From contig JAWSUT010000001.1 of the NCBI GenBank assembly GCA_033549345.1, forward strand, positions 86,546 to 150,545: a stretch of 64,000 nt of DNA, read 5' to 3'. This document shows positions 27,404 to 35,191 of this stretch, piece after piece. Position 1 is the first letter of the stretch, and the number at the start of each line of letters is the position of its first letter. The notes under the pieces are model-generated. The model did not search any database. It was not told the DNA's origin and saw nothing but the letters and a program-made list of their open reading frames with translations. Origin of the DNA: JAWSUT01 sp033549345. Its GTDB lineage: Bacteria; Bacillota; Dethiobacteria; Dethiobacterales; Dethiobacteraceae. A program made the position numbers and the translations under genes.

Positions 27404-27781
27404 TCAATTGATTTGCGTTTCTCCTGTAAATACCTGCACATAAATCCACCCTGCATCCGGCACTTGGGCAGATGCGAATCCAAATCTCCTGTAGTGCCTG
27501 TCCAGAATGTTTTTTCTGTGTAGAGCGGAGCTCATCCAGGCTGCATGGACAGTTTCCTCATCCAGAAAGTTTAGGGCAATATTTTCCCCGACTCTGTCAC
27601 AATTTCCTTTTTTTGATGTAACAAGTTCAGTCATAGAGCCTAAACGGTCTGAGTGGTGGCCAAAATACCCGCGGGAGCACATATCCATCGCTTTTAGCCC
27701 GGCAAGCCGGCACAACTCATCGTCCAAAATCAGTGGGGGTAAACTTTTTTTTATTCTCTCCGCATTCACCAGTTCCTGCAC
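27404..27781 (-). CDS. CAP-domain (SCP/PR-1 family) protein
   Basis: A CAP domain with ELVNAERIKKSLPPL at the start, DELCRLAGLKAMDM, the histidine region GYFGHHS, the glutamate in VGENIA, and HRKNILDRHYRRFGFA. The best ribosome binding site (GGGAGG, 7 nt) supports a GTG start at 27781 (125 aa); an upstream start at 27841 is possible. Neither start gives a signal peptide, though most bacterial CAP proteins are exported. It probably forms an operon with the DUF3179 gene and is divergent from the PrcB-like gene. Confidence 0.8.
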   Translation of the reverse strand: MQELVNAERIKKSLPPLILDDELCRLAGLKAMDMCSRGYFGHHSDRLGSMTELVTSKKGNCDRVGENIALNFLDEETVHAAWMSSALHRKNILDRHYRRFGFASAQVPDAGWIYVQVFTGETQIN

Positions 27782-27894
27782 AACATAACCTCCCACTACA
27801 TTTCTCCCTGTAGTATCTGCGCAAAACAGCGTTCTAAACAAAATAAATGCTTTTGCAGGCAGGAAGTTATGCCCATTTGGTAAAATTATAGGGT

Positions 27895-28266
27895 ATGAAC
27901 AACAAACGGTTTATTTTAGGCAGGCAAATAACTTTGCCCCAGCCAATCACAGACTGGGCGGAGACATTAAAGAACCGCGCGGGTGTTTTCAGTACAGTCT
28001 ACCGGGAATACCAGGTTTACCTGATAGCTGCCGGTGAAAAGCGTTCGGGCGGATACAGAATCGTGGCCACGCCTGATCCCGGTAAAGCGAATACGGTAAA
28101 CTATACTGTGGAAAACCCCGGTCCTGACGATTTTGTCATTCAGGTTATCACCTATCCTTATGAAGTTCTCCTGACTGAGAAAGGTACGCCACTGCAGTTT
28201 ATCCAAAATGAAAAGGGGCGGTACACAGCGGTCGAACCGATAGAAACCCAACCTCTCACAGGTTAA
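27895..28266 (+). CDS. PrcB-like C-terminal domain protein
   Basis: A 123-aa protein whose pattern (YLIAAGEKRSGGYRI, then a proline-rich beta strand, then VITYPYEVLL) matches the PrcB_C domain. In the treponemal dentilisin complex PrcB is an accessory lipoprotein. Here there is no signal peptide. The ATG has no well-spaced Shine-Dalgarno. A TAAAAT box ends about 10 bp before it, so a leaderless transcript is possible. Function unknown. Confidence 0.7.
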   Translation: MNNKRFILGRQITLPQPITDWAETLKNRAGVFSTVYREYQVYLIAAGEKRSGGYRIVATPDPGKANTVNYTVENPGPDDFVIQVITYPYEVLLTEKGTPLQFIQNEKGRYTAVEPIETQPLTG

Positions 28267-28270
28267 ATAA

Positions 28271-28374
28271 TGGGACAAGGGGACAGGTTACTTGTCCCAA
28301 ACCAGCGATACTTCTTGCAACTATATGAACTGGATACTAAAAATTTGGGACAAATAACCTGTCCCCTTGTCCCA
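28271..28374. repeat. 104-bp palindromic REP/MITE-like element
   Basis: Two 29-bp arms (28271-28299 and 28346-28374) are inverted copies with a single mismatch. Each arm is itself an imperfect palindrome, starting TGGGACAAGG and ending CTTGTCCCA with GGACAGGTT inside. The arms are 46 bp apart. Similar GGGACAGGTTA/CTTGTCCC palindromes are familiar from Firmicute genomes as REP-type sequences (from memory). It sits between convergent genes. Confidence 0.8.
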
Positions 28375-28377
28375 CAA

Positions 28378-28404
28378 AAAAAACAGCCGTCATGGCTGTT
28401 TTTT
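28378..28404 (-). terminator. Terminator of the LysE-family gene
   Basis: On the minus strand AACAGCC and GGCTGTT pair around ATGAC, followed by a run of T. It lies 13 bp after the gene's stop and abuts the palindromic element. Confidence 0.8.
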
Positions 28405-28416
28405 GGATTATTGGTA

Positions 28417-29055
28417 CTAACCGGAAAAGAATCCGAATCCTGACCAGAAAAAGTACACTGCAAGGACGAGAATAAATACGCCACAGCAGAATACCACAAC
28501 TCTGTAGACAGTATTACTGAAAAATCGCCTGCCCCCGGCTATCGCCGTACTAACCAGCGTATACCAGGTGTAATCTGCCAGGATATGGCCCGTGAAAAAG
28601 GCTCCGACTCCGGGCAAACCATAATTCATAGCCACAACAACATACCCGGCGCCTACGGTAAGCCACCACAGGGCAAAGTACGGATTGGCAAGGCTTGTTA
28701 TTGCACCTAAAACCAGCAGCCCTTTTTCTTTCTCTGCGGGCGCTGCATCAAGCTCCAGCTTAATTACACCTCTGGCTGCTCCCGTTGTCAGCTGCCAGCC
28801 CATCCATAACAAAAAGCCGCTGCCGAGAAAAGCAATCACGCCAAATACAGGCCCGCCGGCAAACCGATGTAGTCCGCCTGCAATCAGGACCACAATGAAC
28901 AACTCCAGGATGGCATGCCCTGTAATCAACTGAGGGCCGGCTTTATAACCGCGGCGAAATGATTCATTCACTGTCAGTGTTAAAAGAGGGCCGGGTGCCA
29001 GGGCACCTGAAAACCCGACCAGATAAGCAGATATAAAAATACCCCATTGTGTCAC
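28417..29055 (-). CDS. LysE-family amino acid/metabolite exporter
   Basis: A 212-aa membrane protein with six predicted TM helices. The family motif FSGALAPGPLLTLTVNES is at the N-terminus, and a conserved SLANPYFALWW segment is near residue 125. LysE/RhtB proteins export basic or neutral amino acids; the substrate is not predictable. It starts with GTG, 6 nt after GGGAGGG. It is divergent from the GalT-like gene. Confidence 0.85.
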   Translation of the reverse strand: MTQWGIFISAYLVGFSGALAPGPLLTLTVNESFRRGYKAGPQLITGHAILELFIVVLIAGGLHRFAGGPVFGVIAFLGSGFLLWMGWQLTTGAARGVIKLELDAAPAEKEKGLLVLGAITSLANPYFALWWLTVGAGYVVVAMNYGLPGVGAFFTGHILADYTWYTLVSTAIAGGRRFFSNTVYRVVVFCCGVFILVLAVYFFWSGFGFFSG

Positions 29056-29118
29056 GGCAAGCCCTCCCGGTTAAGATACTGACATCATATCACAGGTTAA
29101 CTGTTCCTGCCACCTGTC

Positions 29119-29147
29119 TTGACCGGTTTTATCGGTTGCGGTAAGAT
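29119..29147 (+). promoter_or_regulatory. Promoter of the GalT-like gene
   Basis: TTGACC (29119-29124) and TAAGAT (29142-29147) are exactly 17 bp apart, 28 bp before the ATG at 29175. Confidence 0.65.
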
Positions 29148-29174
29148 GTAGAGAAGAACTTCAGGAGGTGGCGT

Positions 29175-30206
29175 ATGGCTGTTACTTTCCGCAATCATAA
29201 AATCCAGGCAGAGCTTTTAGACCCCCGTCAGGACTTTCGGCCGGTCCGGCATGACATGGAATTTCGCTACGACCCCCTAACAGGCCGGTCCACTCGCCTT
29301 GCACACTTTGGTGCCATTAGGCCCCAACCGGTATACTTTGAAAACTATGACGGAGCAAACAAAGGATTCTGTCCTTTTTGCCCTCCGAACATGGACCGTG
29401 TAACATCCCTGTTTCCCAAGGACCTGATTCCTGAGGGCAGACTGAAAAACGGAGAGGCAACACTGATTGCCAATATTGCACCCTATGACGCCTACAGCGG
29501 CCTTGTGGTGCTTTCCGACAAACACATCCTGCCTATGGAAGAGCTGACCGCAGCACGCCTGCACGACTCACTGAGCCTTGGTGTGGAGTTTCTGCAGCGT
29601 GTGGCGCATTTCGACCCCGACATCCCCTATTTCTTTATCGGCTGGAACTATATGCCCCCTTCCGGAGGCGGCCTGATTCATGCCCACATGCAAGTTTTCG
29701 GCAGTACAGATCCAGGCAATATTTTCTGGGATGCCCTCTGCGGCCTGAAGCGCTACAGGGAAGAAAACAAACGGCCGTTCTGGCCGGACTTACTTGCTGA
29801 AGAAGAGCAGCGTAACGAACGCTACCTGGGCAGAATCGGCGACATCCATTGGCTCGTTCCGTATGCTCCCCTGGGTGTTTTAGGAGATGTCATAGCTGTT
29901 CTTCCCCGCCCTTGCTCCCCTGCAGGTCTGGCAGGCGATACCCTTGAGAATCTTGTTGCCGGCCTTGTCCGGCTCTTTGCCTATTACAAAGAAAAAAAGA
30001 TTTTCAGCTTTAACGCATCGGTCCATTTTACACCGGAGTGCAATCAGGATTTCCCGCTGATGATTCGCTTCTCTCCCCGTACTTTCTTAAACGCAAGCTG
30101 CTCAACCCCGGATACAAACTTTTTTCACGTGAGCCTGCAGCAGCCCATCTGTGTGGTCCGTCCCGAAGAGTTGGCCACTGAAGTAAAACCTTTTTTCTTT
30201 CCCTGA
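29175..30206 (+). CDS. GalT-like (HIT superfamily) nucleotidyltransferase/hydrolase
   Basis: The 343-aa protein resembles galactose-1-phosphate uridylyltransferases. It has a CPFC zinc pair at C66/C69 and the active-site triad H169-A-H171-M-Q173, corresponding to HPHGQ of GalT with H171 as likely nucleophile. The second half lacks the classical GalT C-terminal zinc site as far as I can see, so it may be an ADP-sugar or ATP adenylyltransferase-like relative. AGGAGGTGG precedes the ATG. No sugar-pathway genes are nearby. Confidence 0.75.
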   Translation: MAVTFRNHKIQAELLDPRQDFRPVRHDMEFRYDPLTGRSTRLAHFGAIRPQPVYFENYDGANKGFCPFCPPNMDRVTSLFPKDLIPEGRLKNGEATLIANIAPYDAYSGLVVLSDKHILPMEELTAARLHDSLSLGVEFLQRVAHFDPDIPYFFIGWNYMPPSGGGLIHAHMQVFGSTDPGNIFWDALCGLKRYREENKRPFWPDLLAEEEQRNERYLGRIGDIHWLVPYAPLGVLGDVIAVLPRPCSPAGLAGDTLENLVAGLVRLFAYYKEKKIFSFNASVHFTPECNQDFPLMIRFSPRTFLNASCSTPDTNFFHVSLQQPICVVRPEELATEVKPFFFP

Positions 30207-30215
30207 CATTCGTTT

Positions 30216-30854
30216 TTATCCGGCATGATACAGATGATGCACACTGATATTGAACTTCCCGTATACGGACTCTTCATCCCAGTCCACTGTGTCAAGACGC
30301 ACTTCCGTCATCTGCATCCGCTGCTTTACCTGTTCGATAAAATTGTACGTGTGGACTCTGCGCTGATGAGAAAGAAGCAGTTGACCGTCTGGTTTCAGGT
30401 TTTTGCTAAAAATTTCCAGAACATAGGGATTGAGCTTTGGGTCGTAGAATACATCCGATCCGATTATCCAGTCAAACTGTTTCTCCATGGCAAACGAACG
30501 CCAGTCACCAAGGTGTCCTTCTGCCTGCATACCATTAAGCCTGGCATTATGCAGCGACAGTGAAACCGCATCACGGTTATAGTCGGAGAAAGTGACGTTT
30601 GCGCCCTTGAGGCCGCAGGCCACACCAGGCAGTCCCAGTCCGCTGCCCAGCTCCATCACAGACTGACCCTTCATATCCAGCCTTTCCCAGATAAAGCGCG
30701 CCAACCCCCTGGCCGCCGGCCAGATTTCCGCCCAGCAGGGAACCAGATCCGCGTCGCACAGGTCGGTGATTAATGCCTCTACGTCGTCTACCACATCGAG
30801 TATAATCTCTTTTCCCGGGAGAGGAAACACAGTCCTTTTCAACTGTATGTTCAT
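30216..30854 (-). CDS. Class I SAM-dependent methyltransferase (METTL21/Nnt1-like)
   Basis: A 212-aa protein starting at the ATG at 30854 (AGGAGG 5 nt upstream); the longer reading from 30941 is not supported. It has the SAM-binding motif VMELGSGLGLPGV, the acidic end of strand 2 in FSDYNRDAV, and a DVFYDP motif IV of the type found in protein-lysine methyltransferases of family 16. The substrate is unknown. It converges with the GalT-like gene and is divergent from the TPR-like gene. Confidence 0.8.
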   Translation of the reverse strand: MNIQLKRTVFPLPGKEIILDVVDDVEALITDLCDADLVPCWAEIWPAARGLARFIWERLDMKGQSVMELGSGLGLPGVACGLKGANVTFSDYNRDAVSLSLHNARLNGMQAEGHLGDWRSFAMEKQFDWIIGSDVFYDPKLNPYVLEIFSKNLKPDGQLLLSHQRRVHTYNFIEQVKQRMQMTEVRLDTVDWDEESVYGKFNISVHHLYHAG

Positions 30855-30910
30855 AACTGCCTCCTTACGCGGCACTACCGCTAGAAAATGAAATAATCCG
30901 AGGTGATTCC

Positions 30911-31396
30911 ATGTTCCGTTGGCGCCCCCGTTCCGGCACAAAACAATTCAACGCAAAAGATCTTTGGCGAAAAAGCGAAAAACTGACCCGAAAAGGCAAA
31001 ACCGCCGAAGCGGAAGAGACGCTTCTGCAAGCCGCCACTTCCCACTCACCTCTGGACAGGCATTACGCTTATGTAAAAATCATCCGACTTTATCGTCAGC
31101 TTATTTCAAAAGGACAGGACCGTTTAGATGACCTGACCGACATCTGTCAAAAAGATATTGAACTGTTTCCGGATTTTTATGAAGCCTGGATGGTGGAATA
31201 TTTAAATAATGTCCCCACACCTTATTTTCCTTCATTTTCAGTGTTGTCTGAGATTTACGAAAAGCAAGGCAGAGTGGATGAAGCTATATCGATCTGCGAA
31301 CTGGCGCTGGGGTACGGCCTCAGTGAAACAATTGGGGAGGATTTTCCGGAAAAACTGGAACGTCTCTATGCAAAAAGAAAAAATATGAATGGCTAA
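30911..31396 (+). CDS. TPR-like hypothetical protein
   Basis: The 161-aa protein is soluble, with a basic N-terminus (about 1-20) and helical repeats that look like tetratricopeptides. One is around 30-75, and a clearer one is around 118-150, with the segment SEIYEKQGRVDEAISICELAL. GAGGTG lies 6 nt before the ATG. No enzymatic motif was seen. A terminator follows immediately. Confidence 0.75.
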   Translation: MFRWRPRSGTKQFNAKDLWRKSEKLTRKGKTAEAEETLLQAATSHSPLDRHYAYVKIIRLYRQLISKGQDRLDDLTDICQKDIELFPDFYEAWMVEYLNNVPTPYFPSFSVLSEIYEKQGRVDEAISICELALGYGLSETIGEDFPEKLERLYAKRKNMNG

Positions 31397-31420
31397 CGGC
31401 CTGCTGGCCGTTATTTTTTT
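31394..31420 (+). terminator. Terminator of the TPR-like gene
   Basis: TAACGGCC and GGCCGTTA pair around a TGCT loop, followed by seven T. It starts at the stop codon. Confidence 0.85.
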
Positions 31421-31506
31421 CCGTTATAATTTAGTTCACGCCTCTTAATGGTATATCCTCTGATAAAAAAGCGCACATTATAGTGAAAAGGAGGTGTGAT
31501 CAAATT

Positions 31507-31692
31507 ATGATGACTACGTTTCACTGGATTCATATTGTTGTTGGTGCGTGGCTGGCGTTTGTAAACTTTGTGCCGTTTTTACCCGCTGAGCTCCTGGCTC
31601 TGAACAACGTAATAATCGGCATTATCGTCGCCATTTATAACGCGTATCTCCTCTTTGCCAAAAACAACACCGACGTAAAAGGTAAAAGCTAA
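31507..31692 (+). CDS. Small SPW-repeat membrane protein, 61 aa
   Basis: Two TM helices fill most of the protein (about 6-28 and 32-52). The WIHIVVGAWLAF and NNVIIGIIVAIYNAYL pattern fits one SPW repeat. GGAGGTG is about 10 nt before the ATG at 31507; a GTG at 31483 is open but upstream of that site. Function unknown. It is followed by a hairpin and a second tiny membrane gene. Confidence 0.75.
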   Translation: MMTTFHWIHIVVGAWLAFVNFVPFLPAELLALNNVIIGIIVAIYNAYLLFAKNNTDVKGKS

Positions 31693-31694
31693 AA

Positions 31695-31722
31695 TTGAGC
31701 ACCCTCTTAAAGGGTGCTCTTC
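31695..31722 (+). terminator. Terminator-like hairpin after the SPW gene
   Basis: GAGCACCCT and AGGGTGCTC pair around a short CTTAA loop. The trailing sequence TTCAATTATTG is only moderately T-rich, so termination may be partial. Confidence 0.6.
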
Positions 31723-31780
31723 AATTATTGCATAATCAAGGCATCCCCGCTGCAAACTAAAGAAAAAAGAGGTGAGATGA

Positions 31781-31921
31781 TTGAGCGAATTCAGAAATGA
31801 CTCCCGTGAAGGTGATTTGGCAGCGTCCGCAATAAAATACGGTGCCTGGTTGCTTGGCCTGATTATTGTTCTGTACTTTATGTCAAGGAATGTTTTCCCG
31901 TTTATTCAGTCTCTTTTTTAA
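31781..31921 (+). CDS. Small membrane protein, 46 aa, TTG start
   Basis: This gene is too short for most callers. The AGAGGTG site lies 6 nt before a TTG start at 31781 and the frame runs to TAA at 31919. The product is acidic at the N-terminus (SEFRNDSREGD), then has one TM helix (about 16-35, KYGAWLLGLIIVLYFM), and ends with a short aromatic tail. An ATG 4 nt upstream in another frame gives only seven codons and is rejected. The 3' end overlaps the convergent DUF166 gene by 20 bp. I do not recognise the family. Confidence 0.65.
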   Translation: MSEFRNDSREGDLAASAIKYGAWLLGLIIVLYFMSRNVFPFIQSLF

Positions 31922-32627
31922 GTGCTTTCTCCATGCTTTCGTTAAAAATTTTGCCGGAAATGTGCATAATGGTATCCACACCGCTGTCGGTCTGTTCAAA
32001 CTTCATCGAAGCCAGACACGGATAATGCAGACACATGAGCCCTGAAGTCGGCACAGCCTTTGCTGCGTCCATACCGCGAACGCGGCCAACAGTATACTCC
32101 GTCGAACCACAGGGTGAGCCGCGCAATACCCTGGCTTCAATTATTTTACCGTCTTCCCCCACATCGACATCCAAAACCGGCTTACCGAAATAGCGGCTAA
32201 ACTCACGAATTACTTCATTTGTGTAGGGTTGAACTGAAATGAACCCCACTGTCTCTTCGTCAAGCGAACAGAGCGGTTCCGGAAAGACAATCGTTACCCC
32301 TGCCCGTGCCAGTTCCCGGCGCAGCTGATTTTGCAGTCCCACTGGAATCCAGGCTGAGCTATCTATTGAGGCGATGACGGCAACGGCGCCACTTGCTTTG
32401 ACCACAGCGGGCAAAAGCTGTGCCGCCTGAGGAGATTCTGCAAGATGCAGGATAAGATCTGCCGCAGGCAGCCTAGCGGGCAGGTAGTCATCAGGCTCAT
32501 CCACAATCGGCTCATAAATGACCGGAACATCAATAGTCTGAACTGTCCAGTCGTCAGGCCCTTTTTTTCTGATATTTTCTGCGATTCTTTCTCCGTAAAT
32601 CCCCTGCTGCAAAACTAGAATTTTCAC
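31902..32627 (-). CDS. DUF166 family protein
   Basis: The 241-aa protein begins with KILVLQQGIYGERIAENI, the DUF166 opening. It contains CGSTEYTVGRV and a final HYPCLASM segment with conserved cysteines. The family has no established function and is found mainly in anaerobes and archaea. The start is a GTG at 32627 preceded by an AGGA-type site; the upstream extension to 32708 is not supported. No TM segments. Confidence 0.75.
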   Translation of the reverse strand: MKILVLQQGIYGERIAENIRKKGPDDWTVQTIDVPVIYEPIVDEPDDYLPARLPAADLILHLAESPQAAQLLPAVVKASGAVAVIASIDSSAWIPVGLQNQLRRELARAGVTIVFPEPLCSLDEETVGFISVQPYTNEVIREFSRYFGKPVLDVDVGEDGKIIEARVLRGSPCGSTEYTVGRVRGMDAAKAVPTSGLMCLHYPCLASMKFEQTDSGVDTIMHISGKIFNESMEKALKKETE

Positions 32628-32723
32628 AGGACCATCCTTTCTTGTCAGATTACACAGGTTAAATTTTGACATCCGCCAACAAAATCCCTGCTTTAGGAAA
32701 AAAAGCACAAATTCTATACCAGC

Positions 32724-32748
32724 AAAATAACGCCTCTCTAAGGCGTTA
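32724..32748 (-). terminator. Terminator of the Nudix gene
   Basis: On the minus strand ATAACGCCT and AGGCGTTAT pair around a short loop, followed by TTTG. It overlaps the Nudix stop codon. Confidence 0.7.
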
Positions 32749-33138
32749 TCTTCGTTTCAGGTATTTTTTTAATGCTGAGACAAGCGGAATGTCGGCGGGC
32801 GCAAAGTCGAACATATCCAGTTCTGCGGGTTCGGCCCAGAAAACCTCATCGTGGGCATGGACACCTACCCTGCCTGAACAACACCTTACAAAATAAGCAA
32901 GAAGTTCAATACAGCCCGTCTCATACGTATAAATGCTTCTCTCAAAAAAATCCCCGACGTCCACATCAATGCCAAATTCTTCGAACATTTCACGGCGCAG
33001 GCATTCCTCGGGTGTTTCCCCCACTTCCAGTTTGCCGCCGGGGAACTCCCACTTATCCTGCAGCTTGTCACCGGCCGGACGTTTGGCAATAAATACCTTG
33101 CCGTCCCGTATCCAGATTGCAGCGGTTACCTGTTTCAT
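32746..33138 (-). CDS. MutT-like Nudix hydrolase
   Basis: A 130-aa (deoxy)nucleoside triphosphate pyrophosphohydrolase. The full Nudix box GX5EX7REUXEEXGU is at residues 35-57, with the catalytic REMFEEFGI. The preceding segment FIAKRPAGDKLQDKWEFPGG is typical of 8-oxo-dGTP diphosphatases (MutT/CTP pyrophosphohydrolase group). GGAAGG is 7 nt before the ATG at 33138. It follows the FMN-binding gene by 32 bp, so the two may be co-transcribed. Confidence 0.88.
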   Translation of the reverse strand: MKQVTAAIWIRDGKVFIAKRPAGDKLQDKWEFPGGKLEVGETPEECLRREMFEEFGIDVDVGDFFERSIYTYETGCIELLAYFVRCCSGRVGVHAHDEVFWAEPAELDMFDFAPADIPLVSALKKYLKRR

Positions 33139-33170
33139 TATGCTTCCTTCCATAACCCAAATGTTGACTT

Positions 33171-33572
33171 TTATTGTTTAAACGAAGAACGCAAAGCGTT
33201 TTCAATCGCCTTTAGCAGAGCTTTGCTCGTCGTTGTGGCTCCGCTGACCGTATCCACCTGCAAAGACTGCGCTTCAATAACTCTGTCGGTTACAGCTTCG
33301 GCCTTTTGCGCATGCTCGCCTTGCCTGTTGTTTAGTACATTGATTTCCTTAATCCGGTGTGCCGCTACGTGCACTTCCACTTCGTAATCATAACCGCCTG
33401 TGTCAAACACGCCTCTGTAAGTACCGTCCCGGACCTCTGTTAGGTCTATATCCTCCAGCTGGATATTACTTACAGCACTTCGTTCCCGGACAATGGGTGC
33501 CAGAAAAAAAATATAAACGCCGTAGACAAGCATCGTCAGCAGTGCGATGAACACAAATCTTCGCTGCCTCAT
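33171..33572 (-). CDS. Membrane-anchored FMN-binding domain protein
   Basis: The 133-aa protein has an N-terminal TM anchor (about 6-26) and an extracytoplasmic FMN_bind domain. The motif SGATTTS (110-116) matches the site where a Thr carries covalently linked FMN in NqrC/RnfG-type proteins. This suggests an electron-transfer role at the outer face of the membrane. A flavohaem ferric-reductase-like gene lies 1.6 kb away at 35192, but the two are not in one operon. Confidence 0.85.
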   Translation of the reverse strand: MRQRRFVFIALLTMLVYGVYIFFLAPIVRERSAVSNIQLEDIDLTEVRDGTYRGVFDTGGYDYEVEVHVAAHRIKEINVLNNRQGEHAQKAEAVTDRVIEAQSLQVDTVSGATTTSKALLKAIENALRSSFKQ

Positions 33573-33675
33573 GTTTCCCCTCCATATCGTCTAACACCGG
33601 TTTTTCTCTACTTTTTATTCCATGTCAGACGAATGGATTCCTCTTTTGCGCCATGGCGGTTCCAGGACGCAACAA

Positions 33676-33703
33676 TAAAAACCGGCCATGGCCGGCTTTT
33701 ATT
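33676..33703. terminator. Bidirectional terminator next to DUF4363
   Basis: AAAACCGGCC and GGCCGGCTTTT form a stem around AT, with A/T runs on both sides. It lies just beyond the DUF4363 stop at 33699. Confidence 0.75.
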
Positions 33704-34067
33704 TACCTAAACTGTTCCAGTGATAATTTAGCTCCGTAAGCTCAGTCAGCGCTCCACCCTTATGCTTTGCCAGAATAGCACCCCGGATTCTCGATAACTT
33801 TTTTTCAATTTCAATTATATCATTTCTCTCAACACTATACTGGATTCTCGTTGCTACACGGCCAAAAGCACTCTCCAGCGTATTCAGAGTTGAATCTGCC
33901 GCATTCCAGTCTTCACGCAAAAGATCTTCCCGCAGCCGGAGGATATTCTCCTCCACCAAATCATTTACACCCCGGGGTTCTTTTAACTTCGGCCCGGCAG
34001 AGAGGACATACACAAACAGTGTCAGAATTAAAAAGGGGATTCCATAAGCTATAACGCGCTTCGCCAA
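33699..34067 (-). CDS. DUF4363 family protein
   Basis: The 122-aa protein has an N-terminal signal or TM segment (about 5-25, IAYGIPFLILTLFVYVL), then a helical, charged domain with NDLVEENILRLREDL and an ELNYHWNSLG ending. The likely start is a TTG at 34067 served by the GAGGTG that overlaps the DUF421 stop. A reading up to 34187 would overlap the DUF421 gene by 110 bp. DUF4363 genes commonly follow DUF421 genes, and the arrangement here is tightly coupled. Confidence 0.75.
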   Translation of the reverse strand: MAKRVIAYGIPFLILTLFVYVLSAGPKLKEPRGVNDLVEENILRLREDLLREDWNAADSTLNTLESAFGRVATRIQYSVERNDIIEIEKKLSRIRGAILAKHKGGALTELTELNYHWNSLGK

Positions 34068-34077
34068 TCCACTCACC

Positions 34078-34806
34078 TCAGTTAGGGCCGTCATAGTCAC
34101 TGATATTTGTTTTCTGCTTGAGTCGGTCTTTATATAAATCAATATATAATTCACCTTGCGTGTTAAGGTTAGCCAAAAAAACTTCATCGGGGCCGGATAC
34201 CCCGAAATTCCTGAGCTGCTGCTCCAACCATGCCTGATCTAATTTCATGTCTTTCAGATTCTGCTCAATAATCACTCCGTCATAAATCAGTTCCGTACTC
34301 AATCCCTGATATTTTTTGGAAATGTTCAAATCCCCGGCAGTCACGGTGTGAAATTCAGCCTTTTTCTGCACTGAAAGATTCCCGTTTTTCTCATAAACCG
34401 CAAATTCCACCTGTGTCAGGTCAAACACATCCTTTAGCCGCAACAACCCCAGTAAGTCAGCCAGTTTTAGCCTGACTTTATGCATGGCATCTTCCATTAG
34501 TTGCCCGTTCATGACCACCACCACCGGTTCCCCATCAATGTATTTCGCTACACGACGTGAACGTATTGTCATCCATTGCAGAAAATAGGAAAGTATAATC
34601 CAGGTGGAAAGGCCAACAAATTCAGGCCAGGGCCGGTTGTTCAGATTGGTCGTCAGTGTTGCGGCAATAGAACCGATCGTTATCCCGGTGATATAATCAA
34701 AATAAGTCAGCTGCTTAATCTGTTCTTTTCCCAAAAGGCGGCCGTAGATCAGCAGTGTTGTAAAAGCGATAACAGCTCTGACGATAACAACCGATGTCTC
34801 ATTCAA
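34078..34806 (-). CDS. DUF421 (YetF/YrbG-type) membrane protein
   Basis: The 242-aa protein has three TM helices (about 5-22, 38-55, 62-80) and a cytosolic domain with the family motifs LLGKEQIKQLTYFDY near the N-terminus and IDGEPVVVVMNGQL near 91. It has YetF-like architecture. B. subtilis YetF relatives are spore membrane and calcium/germination-related proteins, but no function is assigned here. A GAGGTG site for the next gene overlaps its stop. Confidence 0.88.
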   Translation of the reverse strand: MNETSVVIVRAVIAFTTLLIYGRLLGKEQIKQLTYFDYITGITIGSIAATLTTNLNNRPWPEFVGLSTWIILSYFLQWMTIRSRRVAKYIDGEPVVVVMNGQLMEDAMHKVRLKLADLLGLLRLKDVFDLTQVEFAVYEKNGNLSVQKKAEFHTVTAGDLNISKKYQGLSTELIYDGVIIEQNLKDMKLDQAWLEQQLRNFGVSGPDEVFLANLNTQGELYIDLYKDRLKQKTNISDYDGPN

Positions 34807-34872
34807 AGGCGACCCCCCCGATACTTTTTCTTATTGTATCCTGATGGTTGTCCGGTTACCCCGAAAAGATGC

Positions 34873-34897
34873 AAGAAAAAAGACCCGTTCGGGTCTT
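34873..34897 (-). terminator. Terminator of the 55-aa protein gene
   Basis: On the minus strand AAGACCC and GGGTCTT pair around a GAAC loop, followed by TTTTTC. It overlaps the stop codon at 34896-34898. Confidence 0.8.
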
Positions 34898-35063
34898 ACA
34901 CGCCAATTTTTCTGACGATTTCCACTTTCTCTAATGTACACCCTTCTTCTTTCAGGCCGGAAATGATAGAGTCCAGTTCTTCCGGGTCCATCCCTTTATA
35001 CAGAGCAGCCTGCTGACCCTCCGGTGTCCGGTAAACTATAATGTATTCATAATTTGTATACAT
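34896..35063 (-). CDS. Small soluble protein, 55 aa
   Basis: This gene is too short for most callers. The ATG at 35063 is preceded by AAAGGGTG, the frame is open for 55 codons, and a good terminator sits on its stop. The product is soluble and acidic, with an N-terminal YEYIIVYRTPEG strand, a MDPEELDSIISGLKEEG helix, one cysteine near residue 42, and a final VEIVRKIGV strand: a beta-alpha-beta outline. I do not recognise the family. Confidence 0.65.
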   Translation of the reverse strand: MYTNYEYIIVYRTPEGQQAALYKGMDPEELDSIISGLKEEGCTLEKVEIVRKIGV

Positions 35064-35191
35064 TTTTCGTTCACCCTTTCATTCAGTGTCATTTACCGGA
35101 GTCGTCACAGGATGCTTACTATACTGTATACAAAAAACCGGAACTTTAACCGCTTAAGATGTTAATATTATCTTAAAATCGGTATGAGAAT

